Source of the DNA: Melioribacteraceae bacterium
Lineage (GTDB): Bacteria > Bacteroidota > Ignavibacteria > Ignavibacteriales > Melioribacteraceae
Length of the DNA: 64,000 bases
Assembly: GCA_016927595.1 (NCBI GenBank)
Contig: JAFGMI010000042.1
Location: 83,901 to 147,900 of the forward strand
Direction of reading: 5' to 3'
The notes under the pieces: generated by a model
Databases searched by the model: none
Seen by the model: only the letters and a program-made list of their open reading frames with translations
What the model was told of the DNA's origin: nothing
Part shown: positions 18,567 to 28,849 of the stretch, piece by piece
How the letters are laid out: each line of letters starts with the position of its first letter
Numbering within the stretch: position 1 is the stretch's first letter
Translations under genes and position numbers: made by a program

Positions 18567-19196
18567 ATGAACGAAATTATACCCATATTTCCGCTTAATA
18601 TTGTCCTCTTTCCGGATTCGATTTATCCTTTGCATATCTTCGAAGTCCGGTATAAGAAGATGATTGACCGTTGTATCAATAATGATGAATATTTCGGTAT
18701 AGTATCTAAAATTGACTATGACATAGCAAAAATCGGATGCAGTGTAAGGGTTACGAGAGTTATTAAAACCTATGATAACGGAAGTATGGATATAATTGTA
18801 AAGGGATACAAAAGGTTCCTGGTTGAATCAACGAATCTTCATAAAGACGGCTACCTGGAAGCCGTTGTCACTCCTTTTAACGATAATGAATATCCGGATT
18901 TTAGCGACGACATATTTCAGCGCGCAATCAACAGGTTAAGAAACATTATAAAGAAGACATCAATTCAATTAAGCAACAGTTTCTGGGAAAATTTACGATC
19001 AGCCAAAGAGAAATCATATAAACTTGCAGAGAAAAGCGGTTTAAATTTGAGACAGCAGCAGGAAATATTATCACTGGCAAGCGAAAGAGACAGACTTGAC
19101 TATCTTGATGATCATCTTAAAAAGTTGGAAAACACTCTAGATAAAGCGAATACTATTAGAGAAATAATTATGAACGACGGTTATCTGAATCAATAA
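18567..19196 (+). CDS. LON substrate-binding domain protein
   Basis: The 209-residue protein opens with the LON N-terminal domain signature 'IPIFPLNIVLFPDSIYPLHI' and contains no AAA+ or protease domain. It is thus a free-standing LON_substr_bdg protein, related to the N-domain of Lon protease and to cereblon. The C-terminal 100 residues are helical. The function of these stand-alone bacterial proteins is not established. It is a single gene with its own upstream region after the SOD terminator and is convergent with atpC. Confidence 0.9.
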   Translation: MNEIIPIFPLNIVLFPDSIYPLHIFEVRYKKMIDRCINNDEYFGIVSKIDYDIAKIGCSVRVTRVIKTYDNGSMDIIVKGYKRFLVESTNLHKDGYLEAVVTPFNDNEYPDFSDDIFQRAINRLRNIIKKTSIQLSNSFWENLRSAKEKSYKLAEKSGLNLRQQQEILSLASERDRLDYLDDHLKKLENTLDKANTIREIIMNDGYLNQ

Positions 19197-19242
19197 CAAG
19201 AATTTGCCCACCGAATAATATTCCATTCAACTTCCGGGAAGA

Positions 19243-19662
19243 TTAGTTTTTATAATCTCCGCTTAATTTCAACCTGTTAACGGCTCTTTTCAATGCAGCT
19301 TCAGCGCGTGCAAGGTCAACTTTTTCCACCTGCTGCGCTTCCTTTGAAAGTCTTCTTCTTGCTCTTTCCATTGCTTCCCTGGCACGTTTAACATCTATCT
19401 CTTCGGGGCGTTCAAAACTTTCTGCCAACAGCAGTACTTTATTCTTAAGAACTTCTACGGTTCCTCCACCGGTAGCAAATCTGTAAACTGTTCCGTTGTT
19501 CTCTTCAATCTTCACAATACCTGTTTCAAAAGTACTTAGTATAGGTGCATGATTGTACAACACCTGAAAACTACCCGCACTGCCTGGAATTGTTACTGAG
19601 TTTGCCTGAGAACTGTAAACCACCTTAGACGGAGTAATTACATCGATATTAAGTGTTTTCAT
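19243..19662 (-). CDS. atpC: ATP synthase F1 epsilon subunit (AtpC)
   Basis: AtpC (139 aa) is the epsilon subunit of the F1 rotor stalk. The N-terminal beta-sandwich ('NIDVITPSKVVYSSQANSVTIPG') and the C-terminal helical hairpin ('AREAMERARRRLSKEAQQ') are both present. It starts 2 bp after atpD, so atpDC is a two-gene unit here. The rest of the ATP synthase genes are not in this window. A split atpDC is known from Chlorobi and related groups. Confidence 0.95.
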   Translation of the reverse strand: MKTLNIDVITPSKVVYSSQANSVTIPGSAGSFQVLYNHAPILSTFETGIVKIEENNGTVYRFATGGGTVEVLKNKVLLLAESFERPEEIDVKRAREAMERARRRLSKEAQQVEKVDLARAEAALKRAVNRLKLSGDYKN

Positions 19663-19664
19663 AT

Positions 19665-21092
<1,428 letters not shown>

Positions 21093-21147
21093 TTAATTTT
21101 TGAGAAACTACAAAATTATTGATTAAAGTAAATTTTTTCAAACTAAT

Positions 21148-22380
21148 TTATTTCAGATAGAGCATCTTTCTTGTCAAATAATCAGATTCAGTGATGATAC
21201 TATAAAAGTATATGCCGGATGCTAAGTTTTTTGCAGAAAAACGCACTATATGGATTCCGGGATTCAATTCTCCGGAAAATAATTCCGAGACCTCGTTACC
21301 CAATACATCGGTTACAAGTATTCTTCCAAACTCCCTTCTGCCTACAGAAAATTTGATTTCCGTTGACGGATTAAATGGATTCGGGTAATTCTGATAAAGA
21401 GTTACTGTTTCAGGTATATGATCCGCCGATTCAACAAATGTGGGCACCTCAAATTCCAGATCAATGTGAACCGGAAGATGGTCCGATGCCAGGTAAAGAG
21501 CATTCAGGAAAGAGAGATCCGATAAATCAAACGGTGCATCATTTATAGACTTATTGAAATGCTGACCATCATTCCCGGGTGTTGTGTATGAATTGTTACT
21601 ATATGTTATACCGCCGCTGTCAATTACAGCCTGCGACAACATAATAAAATCGAACCTGTCATCCATGCCTCCGGTAGAACCGCCGTCATTGTTCGGTGTT
21701 GCACCCGTACGGGTAGACTGCGTATGTATATCAGCATAATTCTGTGAATCATGCCATGAACCCGTCCGCAGCGGATCGATGAAATACCCCGAGGTTGACT
21801 GATCAACTAACCGCTGATAAGCAGTTTCTGAAGAGGTATAAAGATTAAAATCACCGCAGACAATATAATTTACACCATCCCGGAAGGTATCCGTTTTTAA
21901 CCGCAGCTGGTTTATTTCATTGAACCTTTGCTGACTGTCACTGTTGGTATTACCGGCTTTTAAATGTACAACGAATACAATTAGAGTATCATTCGTGATA
22001 TTGTGCTTTAAGGTATATTGCGGAATATCTCTCAGGACGGTCGGCAGGTAATCAAACTTTAATACTGTAAACAGAGAGTCTTTAAAGTACAAGCCGTTAT
22101 CAATATCAGTCGAAGGATTATTTCTGAAATAGCCTGCTCTGTATTCTTCACCGAGAACATTTTCGATAAACTGTGTTACGCCGTTAGTTGTTGTCATTTC
22201 CTGAAAAGCCAGAATGTCCGGATCTATTTCGTCAATTATTTTTCTGAAACTATCTTCGCGGTCAGCTCCTGAATTTGTAGGATAACGTAAGAGGTTATAG
22301 CTCATGAAACGCACTTTTTCCTGAGCGAAGTGAAATTGAAAGCTTAACAGCAGAATGAAGAGTATTATCTTTATTTTCAT
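21148..22380 (-). CDS. exported EEP-family nuclease/phosphatase with T9SS sorting domain
   Basis: The 410-residue protein has a signal peptide (cut near A19), an endonuclease/exonuclease/phosphatase domain (about 22-315), and a C-terminal T9SS sorting domain with 'QNYPNPFNPST' (about 333-410). Catalytic positions of the EEP fold are all present: N29 in 'MSYN', E61 in 'FQEM', H139 in 'VVHLK', D177 and N179 in 'GDFN', an Asp in 'RFDFIM', and the final 'SDH'. The enzyme should act outside the cell on DNA, RNA or phosphoesters. It is the last gene of a seven-gene surface operon that also encodes an OB-fold protein, hence the nucleic-acid hypothesis. Confidence 0.9.
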   Translation of the reverse strand: MKIKIILFILLLSFQFHFAQEKVRFMSYNLLRYPTNSGADREDSFRKIIDEIDPDILAFQEMTTTNGVTQFIENVLGEEYRAGYFRNNPSTDIDNGLYFKDSLFTVLKFDYLPTVLRDIPQYTLKHNITNDTLIVFVVHLKAGNTNSDSQQRFNEINQLRLKTDTFRDGVNYIVCGDFNLYTSSETAYQRLVDQSTSGYFIDPLRTGSWHDSQNYADIHTQSTRTGATPNNDGGSTGGMDDRFDFIMLSQAVIDSGGITYSNNSYTTPGNDGQHFNKSINDAPFDLSDLSFLNALYLASDHLPVHIDLEFEVPTFVESADHIPETVTLYQNYPNPFNPSTEIKFSVGRREFGRILVTDVLGNEVSELFSGELNPGIHIVRFSAKNLASGIYFYSIITESDYLTRKMLYLK

Positions 22381-22385
22381 ATTTA

Positions 22386-23468
22386 CTAATCGATTTCTGT
22401 GGATAGAATAAATCTAAGGATGCGGTTATTACCGGTATCCAGCACATAAAGAGTTTTATCATGATATGCCACCGCATGCGGTCTGCTCATAATTTCACTG
22501 CCACCGAACGATTCCATCTCATCCCCGAAATTGTTAAACTTAAATACACTGTCCTTAGCGGCGTCTGCAACATAAATATTATCGAAAATATCAAGAGCAG
22601 TGCCTTCAGGCTGAGAGAATTTGTTTAGTGACATAAGCTCATTTGTGAACGGTGAGAGCCTGCTTATGTATCCAGAAAATAACGGTGTCTGAATATACTG
22701 CAGATACTGGACTTTAAAACTGTTTTCCCCTTTCAGAGTTGTAATAATATCGAGACTTATCCGATTGAACGAAGTAAGCGATGATAATATATTTGCTGAA
22801 ACAACTCCCGAGCCCAGCGGTTCAATCATAGGCACACGACCGATGAGAGTATCCCTCTCAACCCCACGTCTTTCATAGTTGGAAAAGATAAGTATTGAAT
22901 TATCGGGATCGACAGGACTTGAATTAACAGTGCCTGTTCTGGAGATATAAAACATATTATTGTAGAAAACGCATGCTCCCGTATACTTTCTCCCAGGTCT
23001 GTCGAAGTCATATGCCGTTTTAGGCAGTAGTCTTTTTGCAGGTGCTGAGGAAAAATCGTGTCCGCCCTCGAAGAGGTTTATCTTAAACACTGCACTGTAT
23101 GTATTTGAAATTCCATTAATCGTGGTATCGAATTCTGCGCACACAATCAAGTTCAGTTTATAATCCTGGGCAAGTGCAACAGGTCGCTTTATACTTCTGC
23201 TCCCTTGAATTCTTCCCGAGATATCCATCATTACGATACGGTCGTTATCGGTATCGGCGATGTAGAGCAGCGGTTCCCTGCCTACAATCATATCCTGAGG
23301 ATAATTAAAGCCCGCCCAAACAGGATACTGCTGGATATAAAGCGTATCACCTATAATCTGATTTGCCGGATCCGATATTGTATTATCGGGAGCATCAAAT
23401 TTATCTGTGCAAGAGATAATGGTTGCTGCAGAGAATATTACTAATAATATTTTTAAAACTTTCGACAT
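22386..23468 (-). CDS. NHL-type beta-propeller lipoprotein
   Basis: The 360-residue protein has a lipoprotein signal with the lipobox ending at C20 ('TIISC'). Several NHL-like repeats follow, such as 'FNYPQDMIVG', 'YIADTDNDRIVMMD', 'NIYVADAAKDSVFKF' and 'LYVLDTGNNRILRF', so a six-bladed propeller is likely. It starts within the TAATG overlap with the upstream PorV-like gene and is followed after 5 bp by the EEP nuclease. No enzymatic residues are apparent; a binding or scaffold role at the cell envelope is inferred. Confidence 0.8.
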   Translation of the reverse strand: MSKVLKILLVIFSAATIISCTDKFDAPDNTISDPANQIIGDTLYIQQYPVWAGFNYPQDMIVGREPLLYIADTDNDRIVMMDISGRIQGSRSIKRPVALAQDYKLNLIVCAEFDTTINGISNTYSAVFKINLFEGGHDFSSAPAKRLLPKTAYDFDRPGRKYTGACVFYNNMFYISRTGTVNSSPVDPDNSILIFSNYERRGVERDTLIGRVPMIEPLGSGVVSANILSSLTSFNRISLDIITTLKGENSFKVQYLQYIQTPLFSGYISRLSPFTNELMSLNKFSQPEGTALDIFDNIYVADAAKDSVFKFNNFGDEMESFGGSEIMSRPHAVAYHDKTLYVLDTGNNRILRFILSTEID

Positions 23469-24445
23469 TAATAAAGTCCCAGTAATATAGAAAATCTGTG
23501 TGCTGAACCTAGCCGTTCAAAACCGGAATATGCATAGTCTACTGTTACATCCGCAATACTCAAAGGCACCCTGAATCCGGCACCAAAAGTAAAGTCCTGT
23601 TCATCTACATTCAGTTTATATCCGCCTCTCAGGAAAGCAAGACTGTTCCAGGAGTACTCAAAACCAAATGATACGTTTTCACTGTTATCATTGGGATGAT
23701 TCAATTGTGCCGATGCAGTCAAACGATGATTATTATTCTGTATAGGCTCGAATGCAAATCCTATTCTGAACATTGTGGGCGGAGAGAAAGACTGCCAATC
23801 AGATTTCTTTCTTCCTCCGAACAAAATTACATCACCGTCGGGAGCCAGTTCGTTGCCGAAATTAGTTATAGCTACAGCAAATCTTGATGAACCCAATCCA
23901 GTCCAGTAAAGAGTACCCAGGTCAATCATAATACCGCGCATTTTCAGTTTATCGAGAGTTTCTTCTATATATCTGATAGTGCCGCCGAAACTGAACTGTT
24001 CCGTCATTTTTCGGGAATAAGAAACCGAAATTGCAATATCACCAACGGAAAAGTACTCCCCGGTTCCGAAAGGCATAACTTCAGTCGTTACAGGCATATC
24101 ATCCATATGAAGCGAAATGAACGACACACCAACGACGTCGTTTGCAGACAGCCTGTAAGCTGCTCCCAGAAACTCGTGCTTAATATCAGCCACCCATTCG
24201 TTATGTGAGAACATAATTTCATTTCTGTTCATATAAGCCATACCTGCGGGATTCCAGTAAAGGGATGAAGCGTCATCAGCAATGGATATAAATGCATCAC
24301 CCATTGCAGCAGCTCTTCCCCCCACACCAATTTTAAGAAATTGAGCTGTGGAGATGCCCGCTCTTTGTCCACCTAAAGTCGGGAATAACTGAGCCTCAAT
24401 TTTAATCAAAGGCAGTAATAATATAATCGCAATCAGTTTTTTCAT
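23468..24445 (-). CDS. PorV/PorQ-family outer-membrane protein
   Basis: The 325-residue protein has a signal peptide and the family signature 'FLKIGVGGRAAAMGDAF' followed by 'LYWNPAGMA', with beta-barrel-like alternation to a C-terminal 'FSILLGLY'. PorV binds T9SS cargo at the outer membrane and passes it to the attachment complex. Many genomes carry several paralogues of uncertain specificity. This one is embedded between a TonB receptor and a lipoprotein, and a paralogue lies at 48228-49265. I infer service to the cargo proteins of this operon. Confidence 0.85.
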   Translation of the reverse strand: MKKLIAIILLLPLIKIEAQLFPTLGGQRAGISTAQFLKIGVGGRAAAMGDAFISIADDASSLYWNPAGMAYMNRNEIMFSHNEWVADIKHEFLGAAYRLSANDVVGVSFISLHMDDMPVTTEVMPFGTGEYFSVGDIAISVSYSRKMTEQFSFGGTIRYIEETLDKLKMRGIMIDLGTLYWTGLGSSRFAVAITNFGNELAPDGDVILFGGRKKSDWQSFSPPTMFRIGFAFEPIQNNNHRLTASAQLNHPNDNSENVSFGFEYSWNSLAFLRGGYKLNVDEQDFTFGAGFRVPLSIADVTVDYAYSGFERLGSAHRFSILLGLY

Positions 24446-24467
24446 TTATAAACTATTTTTTATTCAA

Positions 24468-27275
24468 TTAAAACCTGAGTCCCAATCCTACTTTCACGTT
24501 TCGTCTTGTTAAATACCTTGCAGGATTAAACGGGAAAGTGCTGATAGGCGCCTGCAGATCGGGATATAAAGGATCGTTCCACGACGACGGTGTAGGATCG
24601 CCGTATTCATATGCCTCACCTGTGACAGGATTAATTATCGCTGAATTTTTTGTGTCAAGCAGGTTGTTTACCTCGATAAAGAGTGTAAGATCGAGTGCAC
24701 CCAGGTTTATACCTTTTTCAAAGTTAAGATCTATCCAGAACCAGTCGTCACCGATTTCATTGTACCGGTTATTGCGGATATATTCATATTCCGGTCTGCC
24801 GTCGGTATTATAACTGCCCGTGAAAACGGCAGGAGTATATCTTTTACCGGATTGAAAAAAGAATCTCAGATAAATATTATAATCGTCAAGAATGCCGGCG
24901 CCGAAATTAAACAACGGCTCGCCTGCGGGTACGAAAAAATTAAGCATCGATGTTATTGTAAATGGTCTGTCCCATGAAACAAATTCTTCTTTAATCGATT
25001 CATCAAGGTCACCTCTAAGTATCAGTACTCCCTCATCGGCAGAAGAACTTTTTCCTGTCACTATTGCATATGAAAATGTAAACATACCTGAGAACCATTT
25101 CCCGATTCGTTTTTTGTATTCAAGCTCAAGACCTCTTGACCGGGCATAATCCAGATTTGCATAAGTTATAAAGGATTGAGTTGCAAAACGTGCCGACTGG
25201 ATATTTGCCGTTCTGGTTCGTACATAATCGAATATATCTTTGTAATATGCGGTCACTGTTAAAACATCGTTTTGAGAGAATTGAGTTTTCAGACCCAGTT
25301 CGTATGCAACGGTAGTTTCAGGATTAAGATTCGGGTTTCCAAACCGTTGAAAAGACGACTGAGCATTCGTGGGACTTAGTTTGGCATAAACAAATTGAGG
25401 ACGGGGCCATTTATTGAAATGTCCGTAAGAAAAGAATAAAATCTGATTATCCGTAACCGGATGAGAAATACCGAGCCTGGGACTTAACCTCGCTTTAAAC
25501 CTTCTGTCACCAAACCATGGGAATGATTCATTTTTATATCTTTCTCTTGTTTCGTCGGGTATTGTCACAACATCCGGATTATTGACTGCATCATCAACAT
25601 ATTTACCCGGGAACCAGTAATCGAGACGCATTCCGAAATTAAGTATCATACCGCTGAAATTAATATTATCCTGAGCATAAAATGAACCACGCGCAGGATA
25701 TACTTTATAAATATCGTTATTCAGTCCCAGCTCACCTATCCATGGTCTGTAAAGATCTATTACCTGCATTTCCTGGAACACTAAATTAAAACCTGCTTTA
25801 AATTTATTTTTCTCGTCAAAGAAACTAGTCACATCGCCCTTTAACGAAAATTCTTCTATGTAATGATCGCGCCATGTTGATGGATTACCTACATCCCAGA
25901 ACCCATCACCCGGTATCACGCGAATTGTATCACCGTCGGTGTTGAAATACTCGAGTGGAAACGTAACAATATCTTTTCTCTCTTCGTACTCCGACCAGTG
26001 TTTTCCATTGGCATCAGCACGCAGATTTGAGAAGTAATGATTGATCTTAAATTCATAGAATGTCTTTGAGTTGAGTGTATGAGTCCAGCTTAACGAACTA
26101 TATTTATTATTATGAGTGAAAGTATTCGCATTATCAAGAATATTCTGAAAGTCGTACTGATAACCCGGACTCGGTTCAACGTATTCCAGATTAGCCTGCA
26201 ACGATTGGGAATTCTGGTTTATATTAACCGATTGGTTATAGGAATAAACAAGTTTCATGGTAGGACTAATACTGTATGTAAGCTTACCCAGCCAGAACCA
26301 GCTGTTTTCTGCTCTGGGAGCAAAACGCGTTCCATAAAATGTTGATGAATAGAGTTGTTTTGCTGTCGGCTTATAATGTCCCTGTGTAATGCCGTCACTA
26401 AGTCCGGCATAAAAACTTCCGAAGAAACTTATATCGCCCGGGAGATCCAGCCCAAGCATAGGTAAAAGGCTCGATGTAATAGGTTCAGGACCCGACAGAT
26501 TAGCTTCAACGATATCAAGGTTAAAAACAAACGGCGATGATTTGTCACCTAGATTATCACGTTTATACGAAATGTAACCTGCATAGTTTTGTCTTCCTTC
26601 CCTAGTCCTTACGTTTACAATTCCGGATGTAGCCTGTCCGAACTCTGCATTAAAACCGCCGGTAATTACCTCAACTTCTTCAATTGCATTAGAGCTTAGC
26701 TGCAGACCGAAACCCGTACCTGCCAAGGGATCCTGAACAGATACACCATCCAGTAAAAATGCGTTTTCATACGATCTGCCTCCCCTGATATGTATAGCAT
26801 TATCATCCTGTACAACACCAGCCTGCTGAGTTACAAGATCGGTGATATCTTCAACTATTGCCAGTTCGATATCTTCCTTTGATATTGTCCTTTTACTCTG
26901 AGTCTCCTCAACATCTATCAGGGGTTTATCACCTACAACTACCACATCCTTATCCAGAGTGAGAGAGGATTCTTCCATCTCAACATCTAACTTAAGAGTT
27001 CGGTTAGCCTGTATTTCAATTCCGGTGTACTGCCTGGTTTTATAACCGATGAATGTAACCTCGACTGTATAGATTCCCGGATTAATATTTTCAATTTTAT
27101 AGTTACCGTCATAATCCGAAGCGGCACCGTAATACGTGCCTTTTAGAATTACGTTTACACCGGGCAGAGCTTGTTTAAACTCATTATCGGTAATTACGCC
27201 TTCAAGACTCCCTTTCTGCTGGGCAGTTATACAGGTGGTGAAAATTAATAATATCGGAAGAATCAGTTTCTTCAT
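24468..27275 (-). CDS. TonB-dependent receptor with carboxypeptidase-regulatory domain
   Basis: The 935-residue outer-membrane receptor has a signal peptide, a CarboxypepD_reg-like domain (about 22-105, 'GVITDNEFKQALPGVNV'), a plug domain (about 110-235, with 'IHIRGGRSYENAFLLDGV' and 'GGFNAEFGQATSGIVNV') and a beta-barrel ending in an aromatic residue. It lacks the SusC-specific gene neighbour SusD. Its start overlaps the stop of the upstream gene (ATGA). The substrate is unknown; the operon context suggests products of extracellular degradation. A paralogue is at 52889-55717. Confidence 0.93.
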   Translation of the reverse strand: MKKLILPILLIFTTCITAQQKGSLEGVITDNEFKQALPGVNVILKGTYYGAASDYDGNYKIENINPGIYTVEVTFIGYKTRQYTGIEIQANRTLKLDVEMEESSLTLDKDVVVVGDKPLIDVEETQSKRTISKEDIELAIVEDITDLVTQQAGVVQDDNAIHIRGGRSYENAFLLDGVSVQDPLAGTGFGLQLSSNAIEEVEVITGGFNAEFGQATSGIVNVRTREGRQNYAGYISYKRDNLGDKSSPFVFNLDIVEANLSGPEPITSSLLPMLGLDLPGDISFFGSFYAGLSDGITQGHYKPTAKQLYSSTFYGTRFAPRAENSWFWLGKLTYSISPTMKLVYSYNQSVNINQNSQSLQANLEYVEPSPGYQYDFQNILDNANTFTHNNKYSSLSWTHTLNSKTFYEFKINHYFSNLRADANGKHWSEYEERKDIVTFPLEYFNTDGDTIRVIPGDGFWDVGNPSTWRDHYIEEFSLKGDVTSFFDEKNKFKAGFNLVFQEMQVIDLYRPWIGELGLNNDIYKVYPARGSFYAQDNINFSGMILNFGMRLDYWFPGKYVDDAVNNPDVVTIPDETRERYKNESFPWFGDRRFKARLSPRLGISHPVTDNQILFFSYGHFNKWPRPQFVYAKLSPTNAQSSFQRFGNPNLNPETTVAYELGLKTQFSQNDVLTVTAYYKDIFDYVRTRTANIQSARFATQSFITYANLDYARSRGLELEYKKRIGKWFSGMFTFSYAIVTGKSSSADEGVLILRGDLDESIKEEFVSWDRPFTITSMLNFFVPAGEPLFNFGAGILDDYNIYLRFFFQSGKRYTPAVFTGSYNTDGRPEYEYIRNNRYNEIGDDWFWIDLNFEKGINLGALDLTLFIEVNNLLDTKNSAIINPVTGEAYEYGDPTPSSWNDPLYPDLQAPISTFPFNPARYLTRRNVKVGLGLRF

Positions 27276-28810
27276 AATCCCAAACCAAATTCATCGATGA
27301 ATATTTTATCGAGTAGTTTCAAGACGCCACCCTTTATCCCGTCGCACTTATGCAAAGGCATTCCTATGAAAACAAGATTATCATCATTATTCTTCAAGCC
27401 TATTATATCGTTGTCTGAAACCTGCGGACTGATAAGATGATAAAGTGCCGATGCGCTTGTCTGCGAAGGGACAAAAGTCCTTACAATATATACAGGCTCG
27501 TTCGTTTTAAGAGCCGGATACAAATTATAATTATTATCCGGTACGATATCCGCACCGGTTATTACGGATGTGATAAATTTCGTTTCAATCGAGTCAATCG
27601 GAAGAAATCCCTGAAGCAGATCAAGATCAATCGATCTGGGCATAAGCAGAGAGAATGCAATCTTGCCGCCGCTGTTCAAATAATTCTGTATTGAAGTCGA
27701 TGCAAGATCGAGGTCGGGTGAATTATCGGTATACCAGAAAATTCCATCGTAAAGCTTAATCGTCTCAGAAAATGTAATGTTTCTGAACGGTACCGGGTTA
27801 CCGATTAAATCCCATACATCGTATTTATCGTACATACTGTAATTGTTAAGGCTGTCGAATTTTTCTTTATAAAAGCTTTTAGAGTTATCATTAATCACGT
27901 AATTATCAATTATCAGAATTTTACCTCTCGGTTTTTTAACATACCAGTGACCGGATGTATCGGGTAAAGAAATAAAATTGGTCCTGGCACCTGAAATATC
28001 TTCAGCCTGAACAAAGAACCTGTTGTCGCTATCAAATTTAAGTCCGTTCAATTTCGAGTCGGCAATAAAATTTTCATTCCCGTTCAACAATATTTCCATT
28101 TGAGGATTTTCCGTGTCGAACTGATCCGTGCGTAAAGTAACAAGTCTGATTGTTCCGTCAATTGATACGAAGCTGCTTGTATCATTAACAGCAATATTAA
28201 TTTTTGAAATAGACTCATCGCCATCTATATCCGAAGCATTCCATCTGAAGGTCATAATAGGGAATGATGTGTCCGGCAGAACAGTAAGTTCGTTCCACTC
28301 GATTTCCGGTTTCGAATTCTTTATCGGAAATTGCTGCGAAGCCGGAGACGGATCGATATCACCAATATCAATAAACTCCTCACCATCATCATAAGTTGCA
28401 TTATTATTTACATCATTAAATGGTTCGGGACCCAGATCAATGCCGTTTCTATCTATATTGCTATCATATATCCCATTAGAATTATTATCTACAGCCATTA
28501 TATAAAAAACATAATCCGTATCATTGGCGCCGATTCGAAGAGCAAATTCCATGCTGTTAAGACCGGTAAATTCCCAGTCCGATCCGTTCCATGAGTAATA
28601 GTATCCCACAACTAATCCATCCGGATCATCACCCTGCCAGTGAAGTTCTATGCGGCTTGGCTGCTGGCTGATAACATCGTCTGGATAAATAAACAGATTA
28701 GTTTCCGGCGGCTGATTCTCAAGTTTATTATCAGTCAGTTTTTCCGTACAGTACCAGAACCCGAAAAGCACCGGGACGATCAGTAATATTTCAATTAACT
28801 TTTTAAACAA
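27272..28810 (-). CDS. exported FN3-containing putative lipoprotein
   Basis: The 512-residue protein has a hydrophobic leader ending at C21, although 'GFWYC' is a poor lipobox. It then has a fibronectin-like domain beginning 'PPETNLFIYPDDVISQQPSR' with 'HWQGDDPDGLVVGYYYS'. A second similar domain follows near residue 170. The C-terminal half (from about 290, 'KILIIDNYVI') resembles a Rossmann-like or glutamine-amidotransferase-like fold without visible catalytic residues. No precise family was recognised. The gene overlaps the TonB-receptor start by 4 bp, implying coupled synthesis, and it may be the surface partner of that receptor in place of SusD. Confidence 0.7.
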   Translation of the reverse strand: MFKKLIEILLIVPVLFGFWYCTEKLTDNKLENQPPETNLFIYPDDVISQQPSRIELHWQGDDPDGLVVGYYYSWNGSDWEFTGLNSMEFALRIGANDTDYVFYIMAVDNNSNGIYDSNIDRNGIDLGPEPFNDVNNNATYDDGEEFIDIGDIDPSPASQQFPIKNSKPEIEWNELTVLPDTSFPIMTFRWNASDIDGDESISKINIAVNDTSSFVSIDGTIRLVTLRTDQFDTENPQMEILLNGNENFIADSKLNGLKFDSDNRFFVQAEDISGARTNFISLPDTSGHWYVKKPRGKILIIDNYVINDNSKSFYKEKFDSLNNYSMYDKYDVWDLIGNPVPFRNITFSETIKLYDGIFWYTDNSPDLDLASTSIQNYLNSGGKIAFSLLMPRSIDLDLLQGFLPIDSIETKFITSVITGADIVPDNNYNLYPALKTNEPVYIVRTFVPSQTSASALYHLISPQVSDNDIIGLKNNDDNLVFIGMPLHKCDGIKGGVLKLLDKIFIDEFGLGL

Positions 28811-28849
28811 ATTCTTCTCTGCATCACTTAAAAGGTAAATTTATAATTA